Source: Fischerella sp. JS2
GTDB lineage: Bacteria; Cyanobacteriota; Cyanobacteriia; Cyanobacteriales; Nostocaceae
DNA length: 64,000 nucleotides
NCBI RefSeq assembly: GCF_032393985.1
Contig: NZ_CP135918.1
Coordinates: forward strand, 4,461,724-4,525,723
Reading direction: 5' to 3'
In this document: piece by piece, positions 36,647-45,468 of the stretch
How positions within the stretch are numbered: the stretch's first letter is position 1
Layout of the letters: the number at the start of each line of letters is the position of its first letter
Position numbers and translations under genes: made by a program
The notes under the pieces: model-generated
Databases searched by the model: none
The model's input: only the letters and a program-made list of their open reading frames with translations
What the model was told of the DNA's origin: nothing

Positions 36647-38677
36647 ATGCTAAATTTAAAATTCACACAACCCAGACGCATACGAGCATTCCTAATCCAA
36701 AATCGAAAATCGAAAATCCAAAATCGTATTGGGTGGTTCTCATGTGCTTTTCTCATCACCACCTGTCTCATACCTACAATTATTCCCCGTCCTGTTTTGG
36801 GTGCAGAAAGGTTAACTCTGTCCTACGGTCTGTTAGAACGTTCTGTATCGGTTAAATCTTTAGAAGATTATGCCAGAACAGGCAAAATAGACGATGAATT
36901 GGCTGCCTATTTTCAATATGCACCCAAAGAGCGACTACAGCAGGTCAAACAGATTTTACTAACTCCTATTCCCTTGAATGTAGTACAAGTTTCCCAGTTT
37001 CTCTACACACCAATTGGGGAGAGATTACTAGAAAATTTGGCAACAGTGATTGAGGGTGAAACTCGCGCTACTGGTTTATACGGAATTCGTGCAGCATTAA
37101 TTTTAGCTGCGGCTGAACCGGAAGGCTTAACTTTATTAAATGTACTACGCAAGTTTCCCTCAAGTGAGGTTTCGATTAATTTAGCCCGCGCCCTACAGCT
37201 AGCCAACTTAGCCCAGAGTTTTCTCAATCAGACTCAACAAGCGATCGCCCTAATTCAAAAAGAAGCTAACCAAGAAACAACCACTGCTTCACCAGAAAAT
37301 ATTAGTACCACTACAAACTTATTGCAACCAGGATCTTATCAATGGCAAAAGCAAACCATTAACCTCAATGACAAGTCTCGCGATCGTATCTATCCGGCCG
37401 ACATTTACTTACCACAAGTTTCTCAGCCTAGACCAGTTATTGTCATCTCCCACGGACTTGGTTCTGATCGAACTAGTTTTGTTTACTTAGCTGAATATTT
37501 GGCTTCCTATGGGTTTGTTGTCGCGGTTCCGGAACATCCTGGTAGCAACGCTCAGCAGTTACAAGCTTTACTATCAGGTAGATCAGCTGAGATTACAAGT
37601 CCCAGGGAGTTCATTGATCGACCTTTGGATATAAGATACCTTTTAGATGAACTTGCTCGCCTATCAAAGTCTGAACCAGCTTTCCAAGGACGGTTAAATT
37701 TGGAACAGGTAGGCGTGATTGGTCAATCCTTTGGAGGTTACACAGTTTTAGCATTAGCAGGCGCACCAATAAACTTTCCCCAGATCCAACAAAGCTGTCC
37801 ATCCTCTCGAGATACCCTCAATGTCTCGCTTTTGCTCCAGTGTTTGACTGCGGAATTACCCTTATCTGAGGAGTATAATCTGTCTGATCCACGCATCAAA
37901 GCAGCGATCGCTATTAACCCAGTTAACAGCATTGTTCTCGGCAAAGATAGCCTCAGTCAAATCAAAATTCCGGTCATGATTGTCAGTAGCAGTAATGATA
38001 CAGCTGCTCCGGCTTTGCCAGAACAAATTCTACCTTTTACTTGGTTAACAACTCCTAACAAGTATTTAGCATTAATTAGTGGCGGTACGCACTTTTCGAC
38101 AATTGCAGAATCACCAAACTCCGTCATCCCTGTTCCAGAACAAGTAATCGGCCCAAATCCAGCCTTGGCACAACGCTATGTTAAGTTTTTAAGCCTGCCA
38201 TTTTTCCAAAGCTATGTGGCGAATCAATCAAGTTACCTAGTTTATTTAAGTGCAGATTACATCAACAGAATTAGTCAACAACCATTGCCACTATCGTTAG
38301 TGCGATCGCTTAATTTGAATAGGGATAATACTTCCCAAGTACAACTTACGGCTGATATGAAGACGGAAGGAACATTGCGTTTGGTAAAAAATAGTTTTTT
38401 TAGAAATCGACCACTCTCTTGGAAAGCTTTGATCGCCCCAAGCCGGCGCTCAAACTTTCCGCCGATGCACACCGATAAACAACGGACACGTGCTACAACG
38501 GGGGGAACCCCCGCAACGCAGTGTCCTCCAGATGACACAGATGGATTTTCTGTGGGTGTTGGAGTGGTAATTGGTATTGTTGAAGCTTGTAGTGAGTGCT
38601 TCAGCACTCATGATAAACAGTGCTTTGATCAACACATGACTAACGGTAAACTAAGAGACAAATCTGTTAGTCAGTAA
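36647..38677 (+). CDS. Secreted alpha/beta hydrolase with DUF1400 domain
   Basis: A protein of 676 residues. N-terminal signal: a basic stretch, then WFSCAFLITTCLIPTIIP and cleavage near VLGAE. The n-region (LIQNRKSKIQNRI) is encoded by the AAAATCC/AAAATCG heptamer satellite, so it is repeat-derived or the true start is downstream. Residues about 50-180 match the cyanobacterial DUF1400 layout (LTLSYGLLERSVSVKSLEDY, YAPKERLQQVKQILL). The hydrolase follows: VIVISHGLGSDRTSF, nucleophile in GVIGQSFGGYTVLAL, acid in VSSSNDTAAPA, His in SGGTHFSTI. It probably acts on an ester in the periplasm. The last about 70 residues (PPMHTDKQRTRATTGGT and so on, Cys-rich) look like readthrough into repeat DNA. 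Confidence 0.88.
   Translation: MLNLKFTQPRRIRAFLIQNRKSKIQNRIGWFSCAFLITTCLIPTIIPRPVLGAERLTLSYGLLERSVSVKSLEDYARTGKIDDELAAYFQYAPKERLQQVKQILLTPIPLNVVQVSQFLYTPIGERLLENLATVIEGETRATGLYGIRAALILAAAEPEGLTLLNVLRKFPSSEVSINLARALQLANLAQSFLNQTQQAIALIQKEANQETTTASPENISTTTNLLQPGSYQWQKQTINLNDKSRDRIYPADIYLPQVSQPRPVIVISHGLGSDRTSFVYLAEYLASYGFVVAVPEHPGSNAQQLQALLSGRSAEITSPREFIDRPLDIRYLLDELARLSKSEPAFQGRLNLEQVGVIGQSFGGYTVLALAGAPINFPQIQQSCPSSRDTLNVSLLLQCLTAELPLSEEYNLSDPRIKAAIAINPVNSIVLGKDSLSQIKIPVMIVSSSNDTAAPALPEQILPFTWLTTPNKYLALISGGTHFSTIAESPNSVIPVPEQVIGPNPALAQRYVKFLSLPFFQSYVANQSSYLVYLSADYINRISQQPLPLSLVRSLNLNRDNTSQVQLTADMKTEGTLRLVKNSFFRNRPLSWKALIAPSRRSNFPPMHTDKQRTRATTGGTPATQCPPDDTDGFSVGVGVVIGIVEACSECFSTHDKQCFDQHMTNGKLRDKSVSQ
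36694..36727. repeat. Heptameric satellite inside the hydrolase reading frame
   Basis: AATCCAAAATCGAAAATCGA and so on, the same satellite as at 15383 and 26489, here within codons of the signal peptide n-region. Confidence 0.8.
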
Positions 38678-38691
38678 TCCGATTAACTTAA

Positions 38692-39330
38692 GGTAATATT
38701 ACAGTTATTATTTCCGCAGGCTACACCCCACCAGAACAATTTAGTAGACAGGCTGTACCTCAGTCTGATTTTTTTGCATTAGGACGCACATTTGTCTTTT
38801 TGCTGATAGGTAAAGAACCAAATAACCCGGCAATTTATGATGCTTATACAGCCCAGATGCGTTGGCGTGATTATGCTAATAACATTCTGCCGCAGCTTGC
38901 AGATTTGATTGACCAGATGATGACACATTCGCCTGATCAGCGTCCAGCCAATACTCAGGTGATTTTACAAAGGTTGGCAGAGATTGACCAAATTTTGAAT
39001 CCGCGTCAGCCTCGTTCTACTCCTTCAGTGTCTGCGACTTCATCAGTTCCACCGATACAGCCAGTATACACACCTCAATCAACAATACCAGCGACAGCGC
39101 CTGTTCAAAACAAATCTTTTGGATGGGGCTTTTGGCTAAAGTGGCTATTAACATGTATTGTTGGTGAGGGTGTAAATAATTCTTTTTATATTTGGTTGGC
39201 TATTCCTACGCCTACGCCTTTAAGCTATGGTGTGAGTGCAGCAGTAAGCGGAATTGTTACAGGGACAATTCAATGGCTGATTTTGCGAAAGCACTTTTCC
39301 GAATCTGGTTGGTGGGTATTGTCAGCTTGA
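38692..39330 (+). pseudogene. Truncated serine/threonine protein kinase remnant
   Basis: Directly after the hydrolase stop, the frame from 38692 reads ITVIISAGYTPPEQF, the end of a kinase activation segment (subdomain VIII), then SDFFALGRTFVFLLIGKEP (subdomain IX) and MMTHSPDQRPANTQVILQRL (subdomain XI with the invariant Arg). All earlier kinase parts (P-loop, catalytic HRD, DFG) are missing. Next come a Pro/Thr/Ser linker and a C-terminal part with two membrane spans (FWLKWLLTCIVGEGV, SAAVSGIVTGTIQWLIL) ending at WWVLSA, where relatives seem to continue. It is truncated at both ends. An ATG at 38800 could still express 176 residues, without kinase activity. Confidence 0.8.
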
Positions 39331-39362
39331 GAACTTCTCATACACTACTCAAATACAGGCGG

Positions 39363-39899
39363 CTATAGTTCAGAAATTGCAACTTCCCAACCAGGAAATA
39401 ACTCAGGAATAGCTAACTTATCTTCACCTGCTAACAATTCCATCTCACCATTTGGACGATACACACTCACAGTTAATTCATCTGGATTTATTAATATTCC
39501 AACCTGCGCTCCTAATTGCAAAAATAGCTTGATTTTTTCTTCAATCGTACGAATACGATCTGTTTTCAATTTAATTTCTACTACCAAATCTGGAACCAAA
39601 TTAGCAAAATCGCGTACAGTAAGTTTTAATCTTGCTGCTGACACAAAAGAAACATCTGGCGCTCTTAGATCCGTGTTGGGCATAATAAATCCACCACTAG
39701 AATCAAATATCCTTCCAAGTCGGCGAGGTTTAACCCAATTACCCAGCAGTCTGATAAACTCGGCGCCTATTTCACTTGATTCGATATCTGATGGCCCCAT
39801 TACGACAATGTTTCCTTCCTGTAATTCCAGTTAGTAGTCAAGTTGTTCTTCTTGCAGGTTTTCTTGTAACTTTTTTAAATCCTGAATTGTGAGAGACAT
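39363..39899 (-). pseudogene. Uma2-family endonuclease gene with nonsense codon
   Basis: The minus-strand frame starts at ATG 39899 (preceded by AGAGG) and reads MSLTIQDLKKLQENLQEEQL, then DY, then TAA at 39833-39831, then in the same frame LELQEGNIVVMGPSDIESSE and on to a normal end at 39363. It is therefore one family-typical gene with a single stop at codon 23, most simply a CAA (Gln) to TAA change. Downstream, the Uma2/DUF820 PD-(D/E)xK core is present: APDVSFVS, LVPDLVVEIKLKTD, EKIKLFLQLGAQ and YRPNGEME. Restart at ATG 39800 would give 145 residues. These genes are abundant in cyanobacteria; their function is unclear. Confidence 0.88.
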
Positions 39900-40112
39900 A
39901 GCAACCTCTACAAAGTCTCATTGCAATTTTATCTTTATTTATTCATTGGCGTAAAGCTATCATTCTACAATAATTAATAGTAAATTACGCCTAATATGAA
40001 TTAGAACTATGGCAAAAATATTGTTTTTGAAATCAAACTCTGATCAATTGCCAAAAACCTTATATTGCTTCTTCATAATCACATTAGACGTAAATTTTTA
40101 ATTTCAGAAATT

Positions 40113-40742
40113 ATGGTTCAAATCATACAAACACAAACAGTTAACATTACATACATAAAAGAAAAATTTGGATTACAGTTAGCTGAAAGTGATCAATTCT
40201 TTACTGAGTGGTTTGAGAATTTACCAGAAATAACCACGCAAGAAAAGCAAACTCTAGATAGAGTTAAAACTAATTATCTCAGCCTGGTTGAGCGTCGTCC
40301 TATCTCTGAAGAAATGGTCAAAATGGTGGTGCTAGCTCCCTTGCTAGATTTAGCAGGATTTTATCGTTCTCCGTTTGACATCGAAACCGAAAAATCTATA
40401 GAAATCACCTTAGAAGATGCGGGAGAAATTTTTCGGGGACGCATTGATGTCTTAGTTATCAAACAACAGTTTTGGTTACTTGTAATAGAGTCTAAAAGTG
40501 CAGGATTTTCTCTTTTGACTGCCATACCACAAGCATTGGCTTATATGCTGAGTAATCCTGATCCTAAGCGACCAGGTTTTGGATTAGTATTGAATGGCAG
40601 TGATTTTATTTTCTTAAAACTAACTAAACAAAATCCACCAATATATGCTTTCTCTGATGAATTTACACTTTTAAAGCGAGAAAATGAATTATATAAAGTT
40701 CTGAGTATATTAAAAAAGCTAAGTCAAATTTTAATTGAATAA
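40113..40742 (+). CDS. HsdR N-terminal-like (PD-(D/E)xK) protein
   Basis: A protein of 209 residues from ATG 40113, preferred over the upstream frame start (40065). The pattern resembles the N-terminal nuclease-like domain of type I restriction R subunits: FRGRIDVLVIKQQFWLLVIESKSAGF gives the Asp...Glu-x-Lys core in two stretches, with LLTAIPQALAYMLSNP and PGFGLVLNGSDFIFLKL following. There is no helicase or methylase partner, so it is not a restriction system on its own. Such single-domain proteins are common in cyanobacteria and often annotated restriction endonuclease subunit R. It ends two bases before the cysteine desulfurase ATG; whether the two are functionally linked is unknown. Confidence 0.8.
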   Translation: MVQIIQTQTVNITYIKEKFGLQLAESDQFFTEWFENLPEITTQEKQTLDRVKTNYLSLVERRPISEEMVKMVVLAPLLDLAGFYRSPFDIETEKSIEITLEDAGEIFRGRIDVLVIKQQFWLLVIESKSAGFSLLTAIPQALAYMLSNPDPKRPGFGLVLNGSDFIFLKLTKQNPPIYAFSDEFTLLKRENELYKVLSILKKLSQILIE

Positions 40743-40744
40743 TT

Positions 40745-41935
40745 ATGTCTAATCGTCCTATCTACCTCGACAACCACGCCACCACACCTGTAGATGAACA
40801 GGTACTAGCAGCAATGCTACCCTACTTTACCGAACACTTTGGTAACCCTTCCAGCATTAATCATGTTTACGGTTGGGAAACAGAAGCAGCTGTCAAAAAA
40901 TCACGAGAAATTTTAGCGACAGCTATCAATGCCACACCAGAAGAAATTGTTTTTACTAGTGGTGCGACAGAAGCGAATAATTTAGCTATCAAGGGAGTTG
41001 CTGAAGCTTATTTTCAAAAAGGTCAGCATATCATTACTGTTGCCACTGAACATAGTGCTGTACTTGATCCTTGTAAATATTTGCAAACTCTCGGTTTTGA
41101 AATTACAATTCTGCCTGTTCAAACAGACGGACTGATAGATTTAAATCAATTAGAAAAAGCCTTTCGTTCTGACACAATTTTAGTTTCGGTGATGGCTGCT
41201 AATAACGAAATTGGTGTGTTGCAGCCATTAGCAGAGATTGGTGAAATGTGCCGTGGACGTGGTGTAATTTTTCATAGTGATGCTGCTCAAGCTATTGGTA
41301 AGATTACCTTAGACGTGCAAACAATGCAAATTGACCTGATGTCACTGACAGCACACAAAGTCTACGGCCCCAAGGGAATCGGGGCGCTGTATGTCCGGCG
41401 TCGCAACCCCAGAGTGCAACTAGCTCCCCAGCAGCATGGCGGTGGACATGAACGGGGAATGCGTTCTGGTACTTTGTATACACCGCAAATAGTCGGATTT
41501 GGTAAGGCGGTAGAAATAGCTGTGCAAGCACAAGCTACAGAAAACAAACACCTCACCCAACTCCGACAGAGATTATGGGAGCAGCTTTCTGTGTTAGAGG
41601 GTATTCATTTTAATGGCCATCCTACTCAACGACTGGCAGGAAATTTGAATATTAGCGTTGAGGGAGTCGATGGAGCCGCTTTGCTGTTAGGCTTGCAACC
41701 AATCATGGCAGTATCTTCTGGTTCGGCTTGTTCCTCAGCAACCACTGCACCTTCTCATGTTTTGACAGCCTTAGGACATTCAGAACAGTTGGCTTATGCG
41801 TCGATTAGATTTGGTATTGGTCGGTTTAATACAGCAGAGGAGATGGAACGGGTGGGACAACATGTTATTTCTACAATTCAAAGTTTAAGAAAGCAAAGGA
41901 CATTGGTCGAGAAAATCTCACAAACCTTGCCATGA
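40745..41935 (+). CDS. Cysteine desulfurase, IscS/NifS type
   Basis: A protein of 396 residues, class V PLP enzyme. Segments: PIYLDNHATTPVDEQVL, TSGATEANNLAIKG, ATEHSAVLDP, HSDAAQAIGKI, and PLP lysine K205 in SLTAHKVYGPKGIGALY. The active-site loop SSGSACSSATTAPSHVL carries the nucleophile Cys 329, typical of group I (IscS/NifS) rather than SufS. It releases sulfur from cysteine for Fe-S clusters or thio-modifications. There are no iscU, nifU or other nif genes near, so a general housekeeping role is likelier than a nif role. It overlaps nothing and follows the PD-(D/E)xK protein by 2 bp. Confidence 0.95.
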   Translation: MSNRPIYLDNHATTPVDEQVLAAMLPYFTEHFGNPSSINHVYGWETEAAVKKSREILATAINATPEEIVFTSGATEANNLAIKGVAEAYFQKGQHIITVATEHSAVLDPCKYLQTLGFEITILPVQTDGLIDLNQLEKAFRSDTILVSVMAANNEIGVLQPLAEIGEMCRGRGVIFHSDAAQAIGKITLDVQTMQIDLMSLTAHKVYGPKGIGALYVRRRNPRVQLAPQQHGGGHERGMRSGTLYTPQIVGFGKAVEIAVQAQATENKHLTQLRQRLWEQLSVLEGIHFNGHPTQRLAGNLNISVEGVDGAALLLGLQPIMAVSSGSACSSATTAPSHVLTALGHSEQLAYASIRFGIGRFNTAEEMERVGQHVISTIQSLRKQRTLVEKISQTLP

Positions 41936-41939
41936 AAAT

Positions 41940-42425
41940 ATGATAATTTCGAGGATGGTACTCCATCTCATGGCTATGAAACGGGATAAATATCTTGGTA
42001 TTTTTTTTGCACTGGGGGTATTGCTAAGTGCTTTATCCTTTACTTTTTTAGCACAGGTTAAGCATTTGCCAGTTATTGCTCAAACAAATAATACTCCTTT
42101 CCAAACTAAAAAAGCGATCGCACGGTTCTGGCACGGTAGAACCCTGACTTCTAAAGCAGATGAATACTATGCCTATCTTATAGAAGCTGGTATCAAGAAA
42201 ATTGAGTCGATTCCTGGGAATTTAGGAGCGCAAGTTTTTCGTCGTACTAACGGCAATATTACGGAGTTTACTGTTATTTCTTATTGGGAGTCGCTGGACG
42301 CGATTCGGAAGTTTGCAGGTAATGATATTGAAAAAGCCCGGTATCTTCCTAGAGATAAAGAGTATCTTCTAGAACTAGAACCAAATGTCAAACACTTTCA
42401 GGTTTTATTTGATGCTCGCAAATAA
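41940..42425 (+). CDS. Exported protein with ABM-like domain
   Basis: 161 residues from ATG 41940; in-frame ATGs at 41955, 41970 and 41976 are alternatives, and MAMKRDKYLG (41970) would give a cleaner signal peptide. A hydrophobic stretch (GIFFALGVLLSALSFTFL) is followed by VIAQT, a plausible cleavage or anchor site. The mature part (KKAIARFWHGRTLTSKADEY, FRRTNGNITEFTVISYWES, LEPNVKHFQVLF) has the pattern of a dimeric alpha-beta barrel (antibiotic biosynthesis monooxygenase-like) domain. No specific reaction can be given. It lies 4 bp after the desulfurase gene and 22 bp before the SnoaL-like gene, so probably in the same transcript. Confidence 0.75.
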   Translation: MIISRMVLHLMAMKRDKYLGIFFALGVLLSALSFTFLAQVKHLPVIAQTNNTPFQTKKAIARFWHGRTLTSKADEYYAYLIEAGIKKIESIPGNLGAQVFRRTNGNITEFTVISYWESLDAIRKFAGNDIEKARYLPRDKEYLLELEPNVKHFQVLFDARK

Positions 42426-42447
42426 TTGAATTTAGTTGATAATCATT

Positions 42448-42846
42448 ATGACCCAAGAGTCAGAAAATACTTTGAAAGTTGGTCGTGAAGCATTTGCATA
42501 CTTTCACCATGGTTTAGAAACTGGTGATTGGAAACAGTTTTTGGATATGCTCACAGAAGACTTCACTTTTTGGTTTCCGATGGGGAAATTTCACGGGTTG
42601 AATGTGGGTAAACAACGAGCGCAAGAGTTTTTTCAGTATGTTACACAGTCCTTTAGTCCTGGACTGAAACTGACTTCATTAGACCGTGTTACCAGCAATG
42701 AAACAACGGTTGTGTTTGAATTCCGAGATGAAGGGATGTTATTTGGAGAACCATATAAAAATCGGGTAGCAGTTTCCTTTGATGTGCGTGACAACAAAAT
42801 TTGTAGCTACCGAGAGTATTTTGGCAGTGATGGCAAGTCGAATTGA
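42448..42846 (+). CDS. SnoaL-like (NTF2-fold) protein
   Basis: A protein of 132 residues. ATG 42448 is preferred because MTQESENTLKVGREAFAYFH is a normal start for the fold; ATG 42436 is also in frame. Pattern of a cone-shaped NTF2/SnoaL barrel: FAYFHHGLETGDWKQFLDML, EDFTFWFPMGKFHGLNVGKQ, FEFRDEGMLFGEPYKNRVAV, SFDVRDNKICSYREYF. Such proteins bind or isomerise small hydrophobic molecules; substrate unknown. It follows the ABM-like gene closely on the same strand, a pairing of two small-molecule-type folds. Confidence 0.82.
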   Translation: MTQESENTLKVGREAFAYFHHGLETGDWKQFLDMLTEDFTFWFPMGKFHGLNVGKQRAQEFFQYVTQSFSPGLKLTSLDRVTSNETTVVFEFRDEGMLFGEPYKNRVAVSFDVRDNKICSYREYFGSDGKSN

Positions 42847-42879
42847 TTAGAAGGCAGCTTGCTGGAGGATAAATTACTT

Positions 42880-42945
42880 CTTCATCCTTCATCCTACTCT
42901 ACCTTGAAGCCTATGAGCGCGTCTACATCCTTCATCCTTCATCTA
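42880..42945. repeat. Dispersed core repeat inside CATCCTT satellite
   Basis: TTGAAGCCTATGAGCGCGTC then TACA (about 42904-42927), bracketed by CTTCATCCTTCATCC units. It separates the SnoaL-like gene from the convergent gene at 42943. Confidence 0.8.
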
Positions 42946-43407
42946 GTTGTTCTCAGCAATTGACTTATTTAGTTCTCTGCACTTAGCTTCTGCCGCTTGA
43001 AAGGCTTGTAAGTAATCTTTGCCACCCAACATTAAGTCACCGTAATACTCATAAGGCGCTTCGCCATAAATTGGCAGTGGGTCGTCTTCCGGATAATCTT
43101 CTTGAGATTCTTCGATGATAGCTTTCAGTTTTTTTACTGTTAACGATTGTGCCGCAAAATACCAAAGTTCTTCTACATTTTTATGAAGATGGGGTAAGGT
43201 AGGATCGACTATGCGATCGCTCAACTCAATCCAAGCATATTCCATAGGTTGGTAAGGTTTACCCTTTGTAGCTAAAAATCCTTGGACATAAATAGCTCCC
43301 TCCGTCGCCAATGCAGCTTTATAAGCATTATCAAACGGTTTTTTAGCCTTGCTTTTGATGCGAGCAGCAATATCAATAGACAGCGCTTCATCCAATAGTT
43401 TATTCAT
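42943..43407 (-). CDS. Hypothetical acidic protein
   Basis: A protein of 154 residues from ATG 43407. Not a family I recognise. It contains KGKPYQPMEYAWIELSDRIV and an aromatic-rich stretch (ELWYFAAQSL), then a very acidic Pro/Tyr-rich segment (SQEDYPEDDPLPIYGEAPYE) and a helical end (DYLQAFQAAEAKCRELN). There is no signal peptide or membrane span, so it is cytoplasmic. Base composition and codon use look like those of neighbouring genes, and the frame is uninterrupted, so I consider it real. It is isolated: convergent with the SnoaL-like gene and divergent from chlI. Confidence 0.7.
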   Translation of the reverse strand: MNKLLDEALSIDIAARIKSKAKKPFDNAYKAALATEGAIYVQGFLATKGKPYQPMEYAWIELSDRIVDPTLPHLHKNVEELWYFAAQSLTVKKLKAIIEESQEDYPEDDPLPIYGEAPYEYYGDLMLGGKDYLQAFQAAEAKCRELNKSIAENN

Positions 43408-43440
43408 CAACAGCCAGACAAAAGCAGCAACTAAAAGATC

Positions 43441-43655
43441 GTAACATCAAATTAAGTAGTTGATTGTTGGTTGTTTATTGTTGGTTGTTGGTTGTTGTTT
43501 AATATTTACTCCCCACACTCCTCACACTCCCCACACTCCACCCTTACCTTAAGCCTATGAGCGTGTCTACACACTCCTCACACTCTCCACACTCCCCACA
43601 CTCCCCACACTCCCACCTCCTCACTCCTCACTCCTCACACTCCCCATCTATGGCA
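43441..43655. repeat. Satellite-rich spacer with dispersed core
   Basis: TTGTTGG units (43460-43500), then a long CACACTCC/CCCACACTCC tract (43510-43650), interrupted at 43549-43573 by the dispersed core TTAAGCCTATGAGCGTGTCT followed by ACAC. No gene. It lies directly upstream of chlI, so the chlI promoter must be within or beyond it. Confidence 0.85.
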
Positions 43656-43700
43656 CAATAAAAAACGGTAATAAATAAAAATATTGATAAAGGTAGTTTA

Positions 43701-44810
43701 GTGAGTCCAACAGCTGTTGCGCGTCGTGTGGTATTTCCGTTTACGGCAATTGTAGGCCAGGAAGAAATGAAACTGGCTCTGATATTGAACGTGATTGACC
43801 CGAAAATTGGTGGTGTGATGATTATGGGCGATCGCGGTACAGGCAAATCCACAACTATTCGGGCGCTGGCTGACTTACTGCCAGAAATTCCCGTGGTTGC
43901 GAATGACCCCTTCAATAGCCACCCCAGTGATCCTGATTTGATGAGTGATGAAATCCGCCAAAAACTAGAAACTGGCGACGATATTCCCATCGAACATAAA
44001 AAAGTCCAAATGGTTGATTTGCCACTGGGCGCTACAGAGGACCGGGTTTGTGGCACTATCGATATTGAAAAAGCTCTATCTGAAGGTGTAAAAGCCTTTG
44101 AACCAGGACTTTTAGCAAAGGCCAACCGGGGCATTCTTTATGTGGATGAGGTAAACTTGCTTGACGATCACCTGGTGGATGTGCTATTGGACTCTGCTGC
44201 TAGCGGCTGGAACACAGTAGAAAGGGAAGGTATTTCTATCCGCCACCCGGCCCGTTTTGTTCTGGTTGGTTCCGGTAATCCAGAAGAAGGCGAACTACGT
44301 CCCCAGTTACTTGATCGCTTCGGGATGCACGCCGAAATTCACACTGTCAAAGAACCAGCACTCAGGGTGCAAATTGTAGAACAACGGGCTGAATTTGACC
44401 AAAATCCCCTTGCTTTTGTGGAAAAGTATCAGTCCCAGCAACAGGATCTACAACAGCGCATTATTAAAGCCCAAGAACTTTTGCCCTCAGTTAATATTGA
44501 CTACGACTTGCGGGTAAAAATTTCGGAAGTATGTTCTGAACTTGATGTCGATGGTTTACGGGGTGATATTGTTACCAACCGCGCCGCTAAAGCCTTAACA
44601 GCCTTTGAAGGGCGTACCGATGTGACTATTGATGATATCCGTCGCGTGATTGTACTATGTTTGCGACACCGACTTAGGAAAGATCCCCTAGAATCGATAG
44701 ATTCTGGTTATAAAGTTGACAAAGCCTTTGCACGTGTCTTTGGTGTAGAACTATCAGAAGACACCGCACAAATAAATGGTACTGGTCAATTGAAAGCAGG
44801 TGTTCGTTAA
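43701..44810 (+). CDS. chlI: Magnesium chelatase subunit I (ATPase)
   Basis: A protein of 369 residues. The start is taken at GTG 43701 (AAGG at 43690-43693), because the protein then begins [20 protein letters not shown] as in cyanobacterial ChlI. AAA+ motifs: Walker [10 protein letters not shown] (43-51), [15 protein letters not shown] [14 protein letters not shown], Walker [12 protein letters not shown], sensor/arginine-finger region [19 protein letters not shown]. With ChlD and ChlH it inserts Mg2+ into protoporphyrin IX, the first committed step of chlorophyll synthesis. The antisense 168-codon frame over its first 430 bp is a shadow. No chlD or chlH is nearby. Confidence 0.97.
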   Translation: MSPTAVARRVVFPFTAIVGQEEMKLALILNVIDPKIGGVMIMGDRGTGKSTTIRALADLLPEIPVVANDPFNSHPSDPDLMSDEIRQKLETGDDIPIEHKKVQMVDLPLGATEDRVCGTIDIEKALSEGVKAFEPGLLAKANRGILYVDEVNLLDDHLVDVLLDSAASGWNTVEREGISIRHPARFVLVGSGNPEEGELRPQLLDRFGMHAEIHTVKEPALRVQIVEQRAEFDQNPLAFVEKYQSQQQDLQQRIIKAQELLPSVNIDYDLRVKISEVCSELDVDGLRGDIVTNRAAKALTAFEGRTDVTIDDIRRVIVLCLRHRLRKDPLESIDSGYKVDKAFARVFGVELSEDTAQINGTGQLKAGVR

Positions 44811-44812
44811 TT

Positions 44813-44905
44813 AGTAATTGTTAGTTGTTAGTGGTTATTGGTTAGTGGTAAATAAAAGTTAATAGTTAACTACTAACTACTATCTACTAACTACTAACTC
44901 CTAAA
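44813..44905. repeat. TAACTAC/GTTAGTG satellite
   Basis: 7-bp units in one orientation (GTTAGTGG, 44825-44850) followed by the inverse orientation (AACTACTAACTACTA, 44870-44900). They could form a long hairpin behind chlI. Confidence 0.7.
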
Positions 44906-44918
44906 TGGTGGATTTGTG

Positions 44919-45218
44919 ATGAGAAGCTGGCGCTTTTGGTTAAACACCTTAATTTTATCTAGCCAATACAACCCACCCCGGTTTGTAGAATTGTTAATGC
45001 TAACGCTAGCAATTGCTATGCTGACAATTTCTAGTCTTGTACCAACCGAAATTCCTTATATGGTGTTGGGTTTAAGTTTTGTAGTTGGTGCATCAATTTC
45101 TATCTTAGTCCGAGAAGCGATCGCTCCCTCTCCTCAGACACGAGTTACCCAATTGACAGCATTACTATTATTAATTGTTAGTTTTTATGGGTTTGCTGAT
45201 TTAATTAGAATGTTATGA
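44919..45218 (+). CDS. Small membrane protein, unknown function
   Basis: A protein of 99 residues from ATG 44919 (GTG 44916 adjacent). Not recognised. Three predicted membrane spans by eye: FVELLMLTLAIAMLTISSLV, PYMVLGLSFVVGASISILV and LTALLLLIVSFYGFADLI, with a short basic N-terminus (RSWRFWLN) and a loop with REAIAPSPQTR. It follows chlI on the same strand after a satellite of about 100 bp. The steady hydrophobic pattern and the clean frame support a real gene. No functional inference is possible. Confidence 0.65.
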   Translation: MRSWRFWLNTLILSSQYNPPRFVELLMLTLAIAMLTISSLVPTEIPYMVLGLSFVVGASISILVREAIAPSPQTRVTQLTALLLLIVSFYGFADLIRML

Positions 45219-45465
45219 ATTGACCAATAATTCCTTGATGATACAAAGCAAGCAGATTTATCTGTAGAGCAATTCCATTTTCCAAAATCCTCAAGCCCTC
45301 GAATAAATCCTGGGGGTCAAATCCAAAATCCGTCTTGAAAAGCTTAGAAGTTCCCTCTGGGACGCTTCGCGTCTACAAATTTTTCGCAAAATCCAAAATG
45401 GTATGGGGCGATCGCACTCCTTCCAATTCTTTCTCTCCATTCTGGTGCGGCTTATTCCAAAACCA
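45219..45465. other. Spacer with satellite and dispersed core variant
   Basis: No gene. CAAATCCAAAATCC fragments, and a variant core TCTGGGACGCTTCGCGTCTA (about 45356-45375) are seen; the ndhH terminator follows. Confidence 0.6.
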
Positions 45466-45468
45466 ACT

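Noticed and set aside
40113..40742. Type I restriction system
   Set aside because: Only an HsdR N-terminal-like domain is present; no helicase, HsdM or HsdS gene.
40745..41935. nifS of a nitrogen-fixation cluster
   Set aside because: No other nif gene in the window; the IscS-type motif alone does not show a nif role.
43441..43655. Possible CRISPR array
   Set aside because: Units are 7-9 bp and adjacent to one another, with no unique spacers of constant length; these are satellites.
43628..44134. 168-codon minus-strand frame opposite chlI
   Set aside because: Lies antisense to the conserved ATPase core of chlI; its composition is that of a shadow frame and it lacks a ribosome binding site.
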